64,000 nucleotides of DNA from positions 868,001-932,000 of the forward strand of contig OZ000552.1 in NCBI GenBank assembly GCA_963923955.1, given 5' to 3'. The notes beneath the pieces are model-generated. The model did no database searches and had not been told where the DNA came from. It saw only the letters and a list, made by a program, of their open reading frames with translations. This DNA is from G963923955 sp963923955. Lineage in GTDB: Bacteria > Pseudomonadota > Gammaproteobacteria > Eutrophobiales > Eutrophobiaceae. Positions 38,037 through 45,914 of the stretch are shown here, piece by piece (position 1 is the stretch's first letter; the number at the start of each line of letters is the position of its first letter). The translations under genes were made by a program, and so were the position numbers.

Positions 38037-39455
38037 TCAATAACGATAATGCTCCGGCTTGTAGGGCCCGGCCACCGGCACACCCAGGTACGTAGCCTGC
38101 GCCGATGTTAATTCATCAAGCCTCACACCCAGCTTCTCCAGATGTAATCTCGCCACCTTTTCATCCAGCTCTTTGGACAAGGTATAAACCCCTACTTCGT
38201 ATTGATCCCGGTGCTTATAAAGCTCTATCTGCGCCAGGGTCTGGTTGGTGAAAGAAGTGGACATGACAAAGCTGGGATGGCCGGTGGCACAACCCAGATT
38301 CACCAGCCGCCCTTCCGCCAGCAGGATGATGCTGCGACCATTGGGCAGGGTGATGCGATGCACCTGCGGCTTGATCTCGTTCCAGCGATATTTCTTCAGC
38401 CGCTCGGTCTGGATCTCGTTGTCAAAATGCCCGATGTTGCAGACAATCGCGTTCTCCTTCATCTCCAGGATGTGTGCCTCCGTGATGACATCGCAGCAAC
38501 CGGTGGTCGTGACAAAGATATCGCCCAGCTTGCAGGCATCGATCATCGGCATCACTTCATAGCCCTCCATCGCCGCCTGCAAGGCACAGATGGGATCGAT
38601 CTCGGTGATGATCACCCGCGCCGCCTGGCCGCGCAGGGATTGAGCCGAGCCCTTGCCGACATCGCCGTAACCCGCCACCACCGCCACCTTGCCGGACAAC
38701 ATCACATCGGTAGCGCGCATGACGGCATCCACCAACGAATGCCGACAGCCGTAGAGATTATCAAACTTGGACTTGGTAACGGCATCATTGACATTGATGG
38801 CCGGGAACAGCAACTCGCCGCGCGCCTGCATCTGTTGCAGGCGATGTACGCCGGTGGTGGTCTCCTCCGACACGCCGCGAATGTCCTTGATGATCCGGTG
38901 AAAGCGCTGCGGGTCGCGGGCCAAGGAAGAGCGCAACTGCGCCAGCAGGTACTGCTCCTCCTCGCTGTCCGCCTCCTTAGCAAGCACGGCGGCATCTTCT
39001 TCCGCCCGATAGCCCAGATGCACGAACAGGGTCGCATCGCCGCCGTCATCCAAAATCACATTCGGCCCCAGGCCATTGCCCCAATCCAGGGTGCGGTCAA
39101 CATAGTCCCAATACTCGGCCAGGCTCTCGCCCTTATGGGCGAACACCGGCGTACCGGTCGCGGCAATCGCAGCGGCTGCATGATCTTGCGTTGAGAAGAT
39201 ATTGCAGCTGGCCCAGCGCACCTGCGCGCCCAAGGCTTCCAGGGTTTGGATCAACACCGCAGTCTGTATGGTCATGTGCAGGGAGCCGGTGATGCGCGCC
39301 CCTTTGAGTGGTTGCCCCACTCGGTACTCTTCGCGCATGGCGATTAAGCCCGGCATTTCATGCTCGGCCAAGGCAATCTCCTTGCGCCCGAACTCGGCCA
39401 GGCCAAGGTCCTTGACAATAAAATCATCACGTATTTTCTCTGCTGCATCAGCCAT
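38037..39455 (-). CDS. ahcY: S-adenosylhomocysteine hydrolase
   Basis: A 472-residue NAD-dependent enzyme that splits S-adenosylhomocysteine into adenosine and homocysteine, relieving product inhibition of methyltransferases. Seen: KGARITGSLHMTIQTAVLIQ, SCNIFSTQDHAAAAI, the NAD loop VAVVAGYGDVGKGSA, TEIDPICALQAAMEGY, CNIGHFDNEIQ and the C-terminal GPYKPEHYRY. It lies 29 bases after metK on the same strand, under the shared SAH riboswitch leader. Confidence 0.98.
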   Translation of the reverse strand: MADAAEKIRDDFIVKDLGLAEFGRKEIALAEHEMPGLIAMREEYRVGQPLKGARITGSLHMTIQTAVLIQTLEALGAQVRWASCNIFSTQDHAAAAIAATGTPVFAHKGESLAEYWDYVDRTLDWGNGLGPNVILDDGGDATLFVHLGYRAEEDAAVLAKEADSEEEQYLLAQLRSSLARDPQRFHRIIKDIRGVSEETTTGVHRLQQMQARGELLFPAINVNDAVTKSKFDNLYGCRHSLVDAVMRATDVMLSGKVAVVAGYGDVGKGSAQSLRGQAARVIITEIDPICALQAAMEGYEVMPMIDACKLGDIFVTTTGCCDVITEAHILEMKENAIVCNIGHFDNEIQTERLKKYRWNEIKPQVHRITLPNGRSIILLAEGRLVNLGCATGHPSFVMSTSFTNQTLAQIELYKHRDQYEVGVYTLSKELDEKVARLHLEKLGVRLDELTSAQATYLGVPVAGPYKPEHYRY

Positions 39456-39484
39456 GTTTTTCTCTCCAGTTTTAGTTAAAAAAA

Positions 39485-40654
39485 TTATAAAACGCCTACG
39501 GCATCGCGCAACAGCTCGGCCTTGTCGGTCTTCTCCCAGGGAATGTCGCCTTCTGTGCGCCCGAAGTGTCCGTAGGCGGCGGTCTGCTGGTAGATAGGCC
39601 GCAGCAGGTCCAGCATGGCCACGATCCCTTTCGGGCGCAGGTCAAAGTGTTCACGGATGGCGGCGATCAGGTTCACATCGTCCACCTTGCCGGTGCCGAA
39701 AGTGGCCACGCTGATCGAGGTCGGCCGGGCAACGCCGATGGCATAGGACAACTGTATCTCGCACTTGTCCGCAAGACCCGCGGCGACCACGTTCTTGGCG
39801 ACATAACGCGCCGCATAGGCTGCGGAGCGGTCCACCTTTGACGGGTCTTTGCCGGAGAAGGCGCCGCCGCCGTGCCGCGCCATGCCGCCGTAGGTGTCAA
39901 CAATGATCTTGCGTCCGGTCAGGCCGCAATCGCCCATCGGCCCGCCGATGACAAAGCGCCCGGTGGGGTTGATAAAATAACTGGTGTCGGGCTTAAGCCA
40001 CTCGGCGGGCAGGACGGGTTTTACGATTTCCTCCATCACCGCCTCCTTGAGCGCCGGCTGTTTGATGTGCTCAGCATGCTGGGTGGAAAGCACGACCGCA
40101 TCAACGGCGACCGGCCGGTCATTTTCATAGCACAAGGTCAGCTGCGACTTGGCATCCGGCCGTAACCAATCCAGCGTGCCGTCCTTGCGCAACGCGGCCT
40201 GGCGTCTTACCAGACGATGGGCGTATGCTATGGCCGCCGGCATCAACTCTTCAGTTTCATTGCAGGCATAGCCGAACATCAGCCCCTGATCGCCCGCCCC
40301 CTGCGCCTTGTCCTCGCCCTCGCCTTCGTTCACGCCGCGGGCAATGTCCGGCGACTGCTTGTCCAGCGCCACCAGCACGGCACACGAATCAGCATCGAAA
40401 CCGACATCCGGCGAGGTATAGCCAATCTCGCGGATGGTGCTGCGGGCGACATCCTGCAGATCCACGCCGGCAGCGCTGCTAATCTCACCGGCAATCACCA
40501 CCAGGCCGGTCGTAACCAGCGTCTCACAGGCCACCCGGCTTTGGGAGTCCTGCGCCAACATCGCATCCAACACCGCATCGGAGACCTGATCGGCCACCTT
40601 GTCGGGGTGGCCTTCAGAGACCGATTCGGAGGTGAACAAAAAATTCCTGCTCAT
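39485..40654 (-). CDS. metK: S-adenosylmethionine synthetase
   Basis: A 389-residue enzyme that makes SAM from methionine and ATP. Seen: FTSESVSEGHPDKVADQVSD at the N-terminus, GAGDQGLMFGYACNET, GRFVIGGPMGDCGLTGRKII, GGGAFSGKDPSKVDRSAAY and YGHFGRTEGDIPWEKTD. It is the first gene after an SAH riboswitch, with ahcY next. The leader between riboswitch and ATG is about 180 bases and contains a GAAGGT/ACCTTC hairpin near 40727-40747. The ribosome site is GAGG. Confidence 0.98.
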   Translation of the reverse strand: MSRNFLFTSESVSEGHPDKVADQVSDAVLDAMLAQDSQSRVACETLVTTGLVVIAGEISSAAGVDLQDVARSTIREIGYTSPDVGFDADSCAVLVALDKQSPDIARGVNEGEGEDKAQGAGDQGLMFGYACNETEELMPAAIAYAHRLVRRQAALRKDGTLDWLRPDAKSQLTLCYENDRPVAVDAVVLSTQHAEHIKQPALKEAVMEEIVKPVLPAEWLKPDTSYFINPTGRFVIGGPMGDCGLTGRKIIVDTYGGMARHGGGAFSGKDPSKVDRSAAYAARYVAKNVVAAGLADKCEIQLSYAIGVARPTSISVATFGTGKVDDVNLIAAIREHFDLRPKGIVAMLDLLRPIYQQTAAYGHFGRTEGDIPWEKTDKAELLRDAVGVL

Positions 40655-40833
40655 CCAAATAGCATCCTCAAATTCTGGTTTAAGACTAAGAAACCTGCTT
40701 GCATTGCGCTTTGTACAAGCCTCGTGAAGGTCTCGGCAAAAACCTTCTCGATGCCGCTAAAACATAAGGGAAACAAAGATAGGTCAAGGGATAGACACGC
40801 CGCGCCCACTTTGTCTGCCTGACAAACAAACCA

Positions 40834-40900
40834 AGCGAGCGCCGTTTATTTCATCTATGCCTGAGCCTGGCGGGTCTCACCCGTCGCAACGCTCCTCAGA
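40834..40900 (-). promoter_or_regulatory. SAH riboswitch ahead of metK-ahcY
   Basis: On the minus strand the leader contains TCTGAGGAGCGTTGCGACGG, then CCGCCAGGCTCAGGC and AACGGCGCTCGC. These are the conserved blocks of the S-adenosylhomocysteine riboswitch. TGAG pairs with CTCA for P1, and GAGCG pairs with CGCTC for the pseudoknot side. Known members turn expression on when SAH accumulates and usually precede ahcY; here metK comes first. Confidence 0.88.
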
Positions 40901-40914
40901 CATATAAAGTGCGG

Positions 40915-40944
40915 ATTATAGTCTATCTAATATTTATATACCAA
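40915..40944 (-). promoter_or_regulatory. Promoter of the metK-ahcY operon
   Basis: On the minus strand TTGGTA (40939-40944) and a perfect TATAAT (40915-40920) are 18 bases apart. Transcription would begin about 40908, just before the SAH riboswitch. Confidence 0.55.
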
Positions 40945-41032
40945 TTAGTTCGCACCATCTCTGGCAAGATTCTAGTTCCGGACGAAAAACCCGGCCTGTC
41001 GACCGGCCGATTCGCGGCGGCTGAAAACTTTG

Positions 41033-41061
41033 TTGGATTAACATTGCCAACGGGTTTATAC
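41033..41061 (+). promoter_or_regulatory. Possible promoter of cydAB
   Basis: TTGGAT (41033-41038) and TTATAC (41056-41061) are 17 bases apart, 87 bases before cydA. No clear FNR or ArcA box was seen. The gap 40945-41147 has no convincing gene. Confidence 0.4.
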
Positions 41062-41147
41062 TGGATAAGTCAAGGGGCTAAGGGTCGCTTTATGGGGGCG
41101 GGTTTGCGGCAATAACGCAAAGGCAATTTTATTTAGGATAAAAGCCG

Positions 41148-42587
41148 ATGATTGACAACCTCGACATGGTGTTCCTGGCCCGGGCGCAGTTCGCCTTCAC
41201 GGTCGCCCTGCATATCATTTTTCCCTCGTTCACGATTGGCCTGGCCAGTTATCTGGCCATGCTCGAAGGGCTGTGGCTGAAGACCGGGCGGGCGGTGTAT
41301 CTCAGCCTGTATCGCTTCTGGGTGAAGATCTTCGCCATCTCCTTCGGCATGGGCGTGGTCTCCGGGGTGGTGATGAGCTACCAGTTCGGCACCAACTGGA
41401 GCGTGTTCTCGGAATTGACCGGCAATGTCCTGGGGCCCTTGCTGGGCTATGAGGTCTTGACCGCCTTCTTCCTGGAAGCCTCGTTTTTGGCGATCATGCT
41501 GTTCGGCTGGGACAAGGTGGGGCGTAAGCTGCACTTCTTCTCCACCTGTGCCGTGGCAGTAGGTACGCTGACCTCGGCCTTTTGGATCTTGTCCGCCAAC
41601 AGCTGGATGCACACGCCAGCCGGCTATGAGATCCGCGATGGCGTGTTCTATGCGGTCAACTGGTGGGCGGTGATCTTCAACCCCTCCTTCCCCTACCGCT
41701 TCACACACATGGTGCTGGCGGCTTATTTGACCACCGGCTTTGTGGTGATCGCGGTCGCCGCCTTTCACCTCCTGCGTGATCGCTACCACAAGCGTAGCAA
41801 CAACGAGGCCAGCCTGGTGATGCTGAAGATGGGGCTGATCTTCGTGGCCATCGTTACGCCCTTGCAGATCGTCTCCGGCCACAGCCACGGCGTGAACGTG
41901 CACGAGATGCAGCCGCTCAAGCTGGCGGCGATGGAGGCGCATTGGGAGTCCAAGCGCGGCGCGCCCCTGGTGCTGTTCGCCCTGCCGAATGAGGAGGCCG
42001 AGCGCAATGATTATGAGATTGCCATTCCTAAGCTGGCCAGCCTGGTGGTCGCCCATGACCTGAACGCCAAGCTGCCGGGCCTGAAAGACTGGCCGGCCAG
42101 CGAGCGCCCGCCGGTGGCCGTGGTGTTCTGGAGCTTTCGCATCATGGTGGGCATGGGCCTGCTGATGCTGCTGGTCGCCGCCCTCGGCGTGCTGTTTTTA
42201 ATGCAGGGCACGTTGACCGCGCACAGGCGCTTTTTGCAACTGTGCGTGCTGACCGGGCCTTCTGGCTTTATCGCGGTGCTGGCCGGCTGGTTCACCGCCG
42301 AGGTGGGGCGCCAGCCCTACACCGTCTATGGCCTGTTGCGCACGGTCGATTCGGTCTCGCCGGTGACCGCCAACAGCGTCGGCATGTCGCTAATCGTCTT
42401 CATCTTCACTTATCTCATCGTGCTGTGCGCGGGGCTGTATTATTTATCACGCTTGGCGGTCAAAGCGCCGCAGTCGGTCACGCCGGATTCAGAGGAGCTG
42501 CGCTCGCAGCCGGTGCTGGGCAGCCGCATCGAGATCGCCGATTATGAACACGATCTCACCCTGCGAACTCAAGGCCAGCGGCCATGA
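41148..42587 (+). CDS. cydA: Cytochrome bd-type quinol oxidase subunit I (CIO type)
   Basis: A 479-residue membrane subunit carrying the haems of a bd oxidase, which oxidises quinol and reduces oxygen to water without pumping protons. Seen: LARAQFAFTVALHIIFPSFT with the haem ligand His22, SYQFGTNWSVFSELTGNVLG, RFTHMVLAAYLTTGF with a second His, and GWFTAEVGRQPYTVYGLLRT. The short quinol loop and shorter length than Escherichia CydA place it with cyanide-insensitive (CIO) oxidases. The stop overlaps the cydB start by four bases. Confidence 0.95.
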   Translation: MIDNLDMVFLARAQFAFTVALHIIFPSFTIGLASYLAMLEGLWLKTGRAVYLSLYRFWVKIFAISFGMGVVSGVVMSYQFGTNWSVFSELTGNVLGPLLGYEVLTAFFLEASFLAIMLFGWDKVGRKLHFFSTCAVAVGTLTSAFWILSANSWMHTPAGYEIRDGVFYAVNWWAVIFNPSFPYRFTHMVLAAYLTTGFVVIAVAAFHLLRDRYHKRSNNEASLVMLKMGLIFVAIVTPLQIVSGHSHGVNVHEMQPLKLAAMEAHWESKRGAPLVLFALPNEEAERNDYEIAIPKLASLVVAHDLNAKLPGLKDWPASERPPVAVVFWSFRIMVGMGLLMLLVAALGVLFLMQGTLTAHRRFLQLCVLTGPSGFIAVLAGWFTAEVGRQPYTVYGLLRTVDSVSPVTANSVGMSLIVFIFTYLIVLCAGLYYLSRLAVKAPQSVTPDSEELRSQPVLGSRIEIADYEHDLTLRTQGQRP

Positions 42588-43624
42588 CGGAGGGCTTTTT
42601 CAACCTGCCGATGATCTGGGCGCTGCTGCTCGGCGTGGCGGTGTTCATGTACATCTTGCTGGACGGCTTTGACCTGGGCGTGGGGATCTTATTCCCCTTT
42701 GCCGCCACCGATGAAGATCGGGACATTATGATGAGCTCGGTCGCGCCGGTCTGGGATGGGAATGAGACCTGGCTGGTGCTGGGCGGCGGCGGCCTGTTTG
42801 CGGCCTTCCCGAAGGCGTATGCGGCGCTGATGCCGGCGGTGTATATGCCGATCGGCTTCATGCTGATTGCCCTGGTGTTTCGCGGCGTGGCCTTTGAGTT
42901 TCGTTTTTCCTCCACCGGCGTCCTGCAGCGGCTGTGGGATCAAGCCTTTCACTGGGGCTCGGTGGTGGCCGGTTTCAGCCAGGGCCTGATCCTGGGCGCG
43001 ATGGTGCAGGGCATCGAGCTACAAGACGGGCGCTTCGCCGGCGGCATGTTCGATTGGTTAACGCCGTTCAGCTTCTTCACCGGCTGCGCCGTGGTCTGGG
43101 GCTATGCCCTGCTCGGTTCCACCTGGCTGATCATAAAGACAGAAGGCGAATTGTTGTCATGGTCACGAAGGATGGCCTTCGTGGCCGCTCTGTTCGTGAT
43201 CGTGTGTTTGGCAATCGTCAGCTTCTCGGTGCCCTTGCTGGACTCGGCCGCAAGTGCGCGCTGGGGGATTGATTATCCGCACATCCATTGGGGACAACTG
43301 TTACCCTTGGCGCCGCTGCCCATTATCACGGCGGCCGCCTGCTGGCTGCTGCTCGGTGCCGTGCGCAATGAGGCCACGCTGTGGCAGCCTTTTGCCTATG
43401 CCATGCTGATCTTTCTGCTGTCCTACTTAGGCCTGGTCATCAGCTTCTTCCCCTACATCGTGCCGTATTCCCTGACGATTAGCGAGGCGGCGGCCGCGCC
43501 CAACTCCCAAGCACTGCTGCTGGTGGGGGCGTTGATCCTGTTGCCCGTGATCCTGGCCTACACCGCCTATATCTATTGGGTCTTTCGCGGCAAGACCGAG
43601 CTGGGTGCCGGCTATCATCATTGA
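42584..43624 (+). CDS. cydB: Cytochrome bd-type quinol oxidase subunit II
   Basis: A 346-residue membrane subunit with about nine helices. Seen: the start NLPMIWALLLGVAVFMYILL followed by DGFDLGVGIL, PVWDGNETWLVLGGGGLFAAFP and YMPIGFMLIALVFRGVAFEF, all typical of CydB/CioB. It begins inside cydA (ATGA). A small third gene follows after six bases. Confidence 0.95.
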   Translation: MTEGFFNLPMIWALLLGVAVFMYILLDGFDLGVGILFPFAATDEDRDIMMSSVAPVWDGNETWLVLGGGGLFAAFPKAYAALMPAVYMPIGFMLIALVFRGVAFEFRFSSTGVLQRLWDQAFHWGSVVAGFSQGLILGAMVQGIELQDGRFAGGMFDWLTPFSFFTGCAVVWGYALLGSTWLIIKTEGELLSWSRRMAFVAALFVIVCLAIVSFSVPLLDSAASARWGIDYPHIHWGQLLPLAPLPIITAAACWLLLGAVRNEATLWQPFAYAMLIFLLSYLGLVISFFPYIVPYSLTISEAAAAPNSQALLLVGALILLPVILAYTAYIYWVFRGKTELGAGYHH

Positions 43625-43630
43625 TGACCG

Positions 43631-43762
43631 ATGAAACCCCCGCAGGACGACAAGCCCGATAGAAAGCAGCAACTGGCCTGGTTCATCGGCCTGTACTTAG
43701 CCGGCCTGCTGGTCGTACTCGCCTTTGCCTACCTGCTGCGCGGCTTGTTGGGGTTGGTGTGA
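43631..43762 (+). CDS. DUF2474-like small subunit of the bd oxidase
   Basis: A 43-residue protein: a charged N-terminus (MKPPQDDKPDRKQQ) then one membrane helix (WFIGLYLAGLLVVLAFAYLL). Size, single helix and position just after cydB match DUF2474 proteins, the CydX-like micro-subunits of CIO oxidases. It starts six bases after the cydB stop, so it is surely co-transcribed. It is below common gene-finding length limits. Confidence 0.75.
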   Translation: MKPPQDDKPDRKQQLAWFIGLYLAGLLVVLAFAYLLRGLLGLV

Positions 43763-43901
43763 GAAGTGGGTGGGGCGTTGGGACTGAATATTCTCGGGGC
43801 CGCCCGCTATGCGATAAGAAACGCTTACCGCCGGTCTAGCGCAGGCCCGCAGTATCGCCCAATCATGCCCGGCACCACCAACAAGACCCTAAGGATTAAG
43901 A

Positions 43902-43907
43902 TATACT
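43902..43907 (+). promoter_or_regulatory. Possible -10 element of the Sco gene
   Basis: TATACT lies seven bases before the ATG at 43915. If used, the message would be leaderless or nearly so; no good -35 is visible. The rest of the gap 43763-43914 shows nothing else. Confidence 0.3.
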
Positions 43908-43914
43908 GCTACGC

Positions 43915-44553
43915 ATGAACAACAAGATACTCATCGTTATGACCGTCGGCGTGATGGCGCTGGCAAGTGCTGCGGGGATCTACTCGGCACGGCATCAGCA
44001 AAGCTCATTGAACCCGGCGGATATTGCCGGGCTGCTCTGGCCGAATCCTAAGCAGCTGCATGCCTTTTCCACGATTGATGACAACGGGGCGGCCTTCGGG
44101 CTGGAAGAATTGCAGGGAAGATGGTCTTTCCTGTTTTTCGGCTTTACCCATTGCCCGGATATCTGCCCGATCACGCTGGGCGTGTTGAATCAGGTCAAGA
44201 CACTGATAGAAAAGGACGGGCAAGATGAGGATGTCCAGATTATCTTTGTCTCGATCGACCCGCAGCGTGACACGCCTGCGCAACTGGCGGCCTATATCGA
44301 TTACTTTAATCAGGAATTTATCGGCCTGGGAGGCAGCCCGGAACAGATCCAGGGCCTGGCCGGGCAGCTTGGCGTCATGTATTTTCGCGGAGAGACTTCA
44401 GCAGCGGGCGATTATCTGATGGATCATTCCGCTTCGGCCTTTTTGGTTGACCCTTTGGGAAGGTTGGTTGGCATATTTTCCGCTCCCCATGCTGCCGATG
44501 ACATCGCTGCGCGCTTTCTTCGCATCAAAGAATTTATTGAAGGACAGAGCTAG
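43915..44553 (+). CDS. SCO1/SenC-family copper and thiol protein
   Basis: A 212-residue periplasmic protein anchored by an N-terminal helix. Seen: the thioredoxin-like core with FGFTHCPDICPITLG (Cys80, Cys84), VSIDPQRDTP and LMDHSASAFLVDP (His171), which form the copper site. Sco proteins deliver copper to, or reduce thiols of, CuA sites in cytochrome c oxidases. No haem-copper oxidase is in the window; the nearest oxidase is the copper-free bd type. The next gene, a PCu(A)C chaperone, starts two bases after the stop. Confidence 0.93.
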   Translation: MNNKILIVMTVGVMALASAAGIYSARHQQSSLNPADIAGLLWPNPKQLHAFSTIDDNGAAFGLEELQGRWSFLFFGFTHCPDICPITLGVLNQVKTLIEKDGQDEDVQIIFVSIDPQRDTPAQLAAYIDYFNQEFIGLGGSPEQIQGLAGQLGVMYFRGETSAAGDYLMDHSASAFLVDPLGRLVGIFSAPHAADDIAARFLRIKEFIEGQS

Positions 44554-44554
44554 T

Positions 44555-45007
44555 ATGCGCACCAGGCTTATCTGCGGTATCTTTCTGCTGCTCTTTTCTA
44601 TTTCAGCGCAGGCTAAGGATGCGATTGTTATTAACGATGCCTGGATCAGCGAGGCACCGCCGACCGCCAAGGTCAACGCCGGTTATCTTTCTATCGAAAA
44701 CAAGACCAATACAGAGATCCAACTAATAAAGGTTCGCAGTAATGATTATGGGCGGATCGAAATGCATCGAAGCATTATCGTTAATGAGACGGCACAGATG
44801 CGCACTCAGACATCGATCAGCATTGCGGCAAAGGAGCGCTTTGCGTTTCGCCCCGGCGGCTATCACCTGATGCTGTTTGAACCGACCAAGTATTTCAAGG
44901 CGGGGGAAGTCATCGACCTGCAATTCGAATTTTCCGATGGTGCGACCATTCCGGTTCGTGCCGAGGTGCGTAAACTAAAAACGCCACATCATCACGCCCA
45001 TCACTAA
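44555..45007 (+). CDS. PCu(A)C copper chaperone
   Basis: A 150-residue periplasmic protein with signal peptide (to about AQAKDA). Seen: DAWISEAPPTAKVNAGYLSI, the methionine/histidine ligands EMHRS and AQM, and PGGYHLMLFEPT. This is the H(M)X10MX21HXM-like copper(I) site of the PCu(A)C family. A terminal PHHHAHH tail adds further metal-binding capacity. With the upstream Sco gene it should form a copper-delivery pair for CuA assembly. The start is ATG 44555; longer frames overlap the Sco gene. Confidence 0.9.
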   Translation: MRTRLICGIFLLLFSISAQAKDAIVINDAWISEAPPTAKVNAGYLSIENKTNTEIQLIKVRSNDYGRIEMHRSIIVNETAQMRTQTSISIAAKERFAFRPGGYHLMLFEPTKYFKAGEVIDLQFEFSDGATIPVRAEVRKLKTPHHHAHH

Positions 45008-45017
45008 ACACCCGCGC

Positions 45018-45887
45018 ATGAAGATCAGGGACCGGCTCTTTGTCTTTATGCAGCGGCACCTGCCTCAACACCTGCTCTCTGCGCTCATGTACAGGCTCGC
45101 TCGCTGCGAGTATTCATTGTGGAAAAATTCCCTCATCCGCATCTTTATATGGAAGTTCGAGGTCGATATGAAAATTGCAGCACAGGCAGAGCCGACAGGC
45201 TATCGGCACTTCAATGATTTTTTCACTCGCCGCCTGAAATGCGATGTGCGTCCTGTCGATCAGGCCAAATCCAATGTGGTCTCTCCCGTTGATGGAGTCA
45301 TCAGCCAGGCAGGCAAGATCGATGGCGATGCCATGCTGCAGGCCAAAGGGAAGTCCTATTCCTTGAAGGCCCTGCTGGCGAATGATGAGTCCTTGCGCCG
45401 GTCTTTTATGAATGGCCGTTTTATGACTGTCTATCTATCCCCCAGGGACTATCACCGCATCCACATGCCCCTCTCCGGGCGGCTGGTGAAGATGCTCTAT
45501 GTGCCGGGCGATTTATTCTCGGTGAACGAGGTGACGACCGCCGCGGTGGAGCAGCTTTTTGCGCGCAATGAGCGCATCATCAACGTATTCAACACGCAAG
45601 TCGGCACGATGGCGCTGATCATGATCGGGGCGATCTTTGTCGGCAGCATGGAGACCGTCTGGGCTGGGCAGATTACGCCTGCGGGGCGGCGCGAGATCAA
45701 GCAATGGGATTATGACCCGGCCTCCCCTGAGATAAAATTGGACAAGGGCGAGGAGATGGGGCGTTTCAATCTGGGTTCAACCGTGATCTTGTTATTCGAA
45801 CCCGGGAAATGCGCCTGGCTTGATGAGATGAAGGCCGGCAGGATGCTGAGGATGGGACAAGCCATCGGCACCGGAAGTTTTGATTAG
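45018..45887 (+). CDS. psd: Phosphatidylserine decarboxylase
   Basis: A 289-residue proenzyme that makes phosphatidylethanolamine. Seen: GYRHFNDFFTRRLK, VSPVDGVISQAGKI, YHRIHMPLSGRL and the self-cleavage motif LGST (residues 252-255), where Ser254 becomes the pyruvoyl group. Cleavage gives a large beta and a small alpha chain bound to the inner membrane. It starts ten bases after the PCu(A)C gene and ends facing nuoN. Confidence 0.95.
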   Translation: MKIRDRLFVFMQRHLPQHLLSALMYRLARCEYSLWKNSLIRIFIWKFEVDMKIAAQAEPTGYRHFNDFFTRRLKCDVRPVDQAKSNVVSPVDGVISQAGKIDGDAMLQAKGKSYSLKALLANDESLRRSFMNGRFMTVYLSPRDYHRIHMPLSGRLVKMLYVPGDLFSVNEVTTAAVEQLFARNERIINVFNTQVGTMALIMIGAIFVGSMETVWAGQITPAGRREIKQWDYDPASPEIKLDKGEEMGRFNLGSTVILLFEPGKCAWLDEMKAGRMLRMGQAIGTGSFD

Positions 45888-45914
45888 CTATTCAGGCACA
45901 GCAGAAGTACGCGC

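Noticed and set aside
38202..39194. A 330-residue open frame opposite ahcY
   Set aside because: Histidine/arginine-rich shadow of a highly conserved gene; no recognisable motif.
40909..41115. A 68-residue plus-strand frame ahead of cydA
   Set aside because: It overlaps the metK promoter on the other strand and has no family resemblance; the region looks regulatory.
41133..42056. A 307-residue open frame opposite cydA
   Set aside because: Composition (His, Gln, Gly, Asp rich) is that of an antisense shadow of a membrane protein gene.
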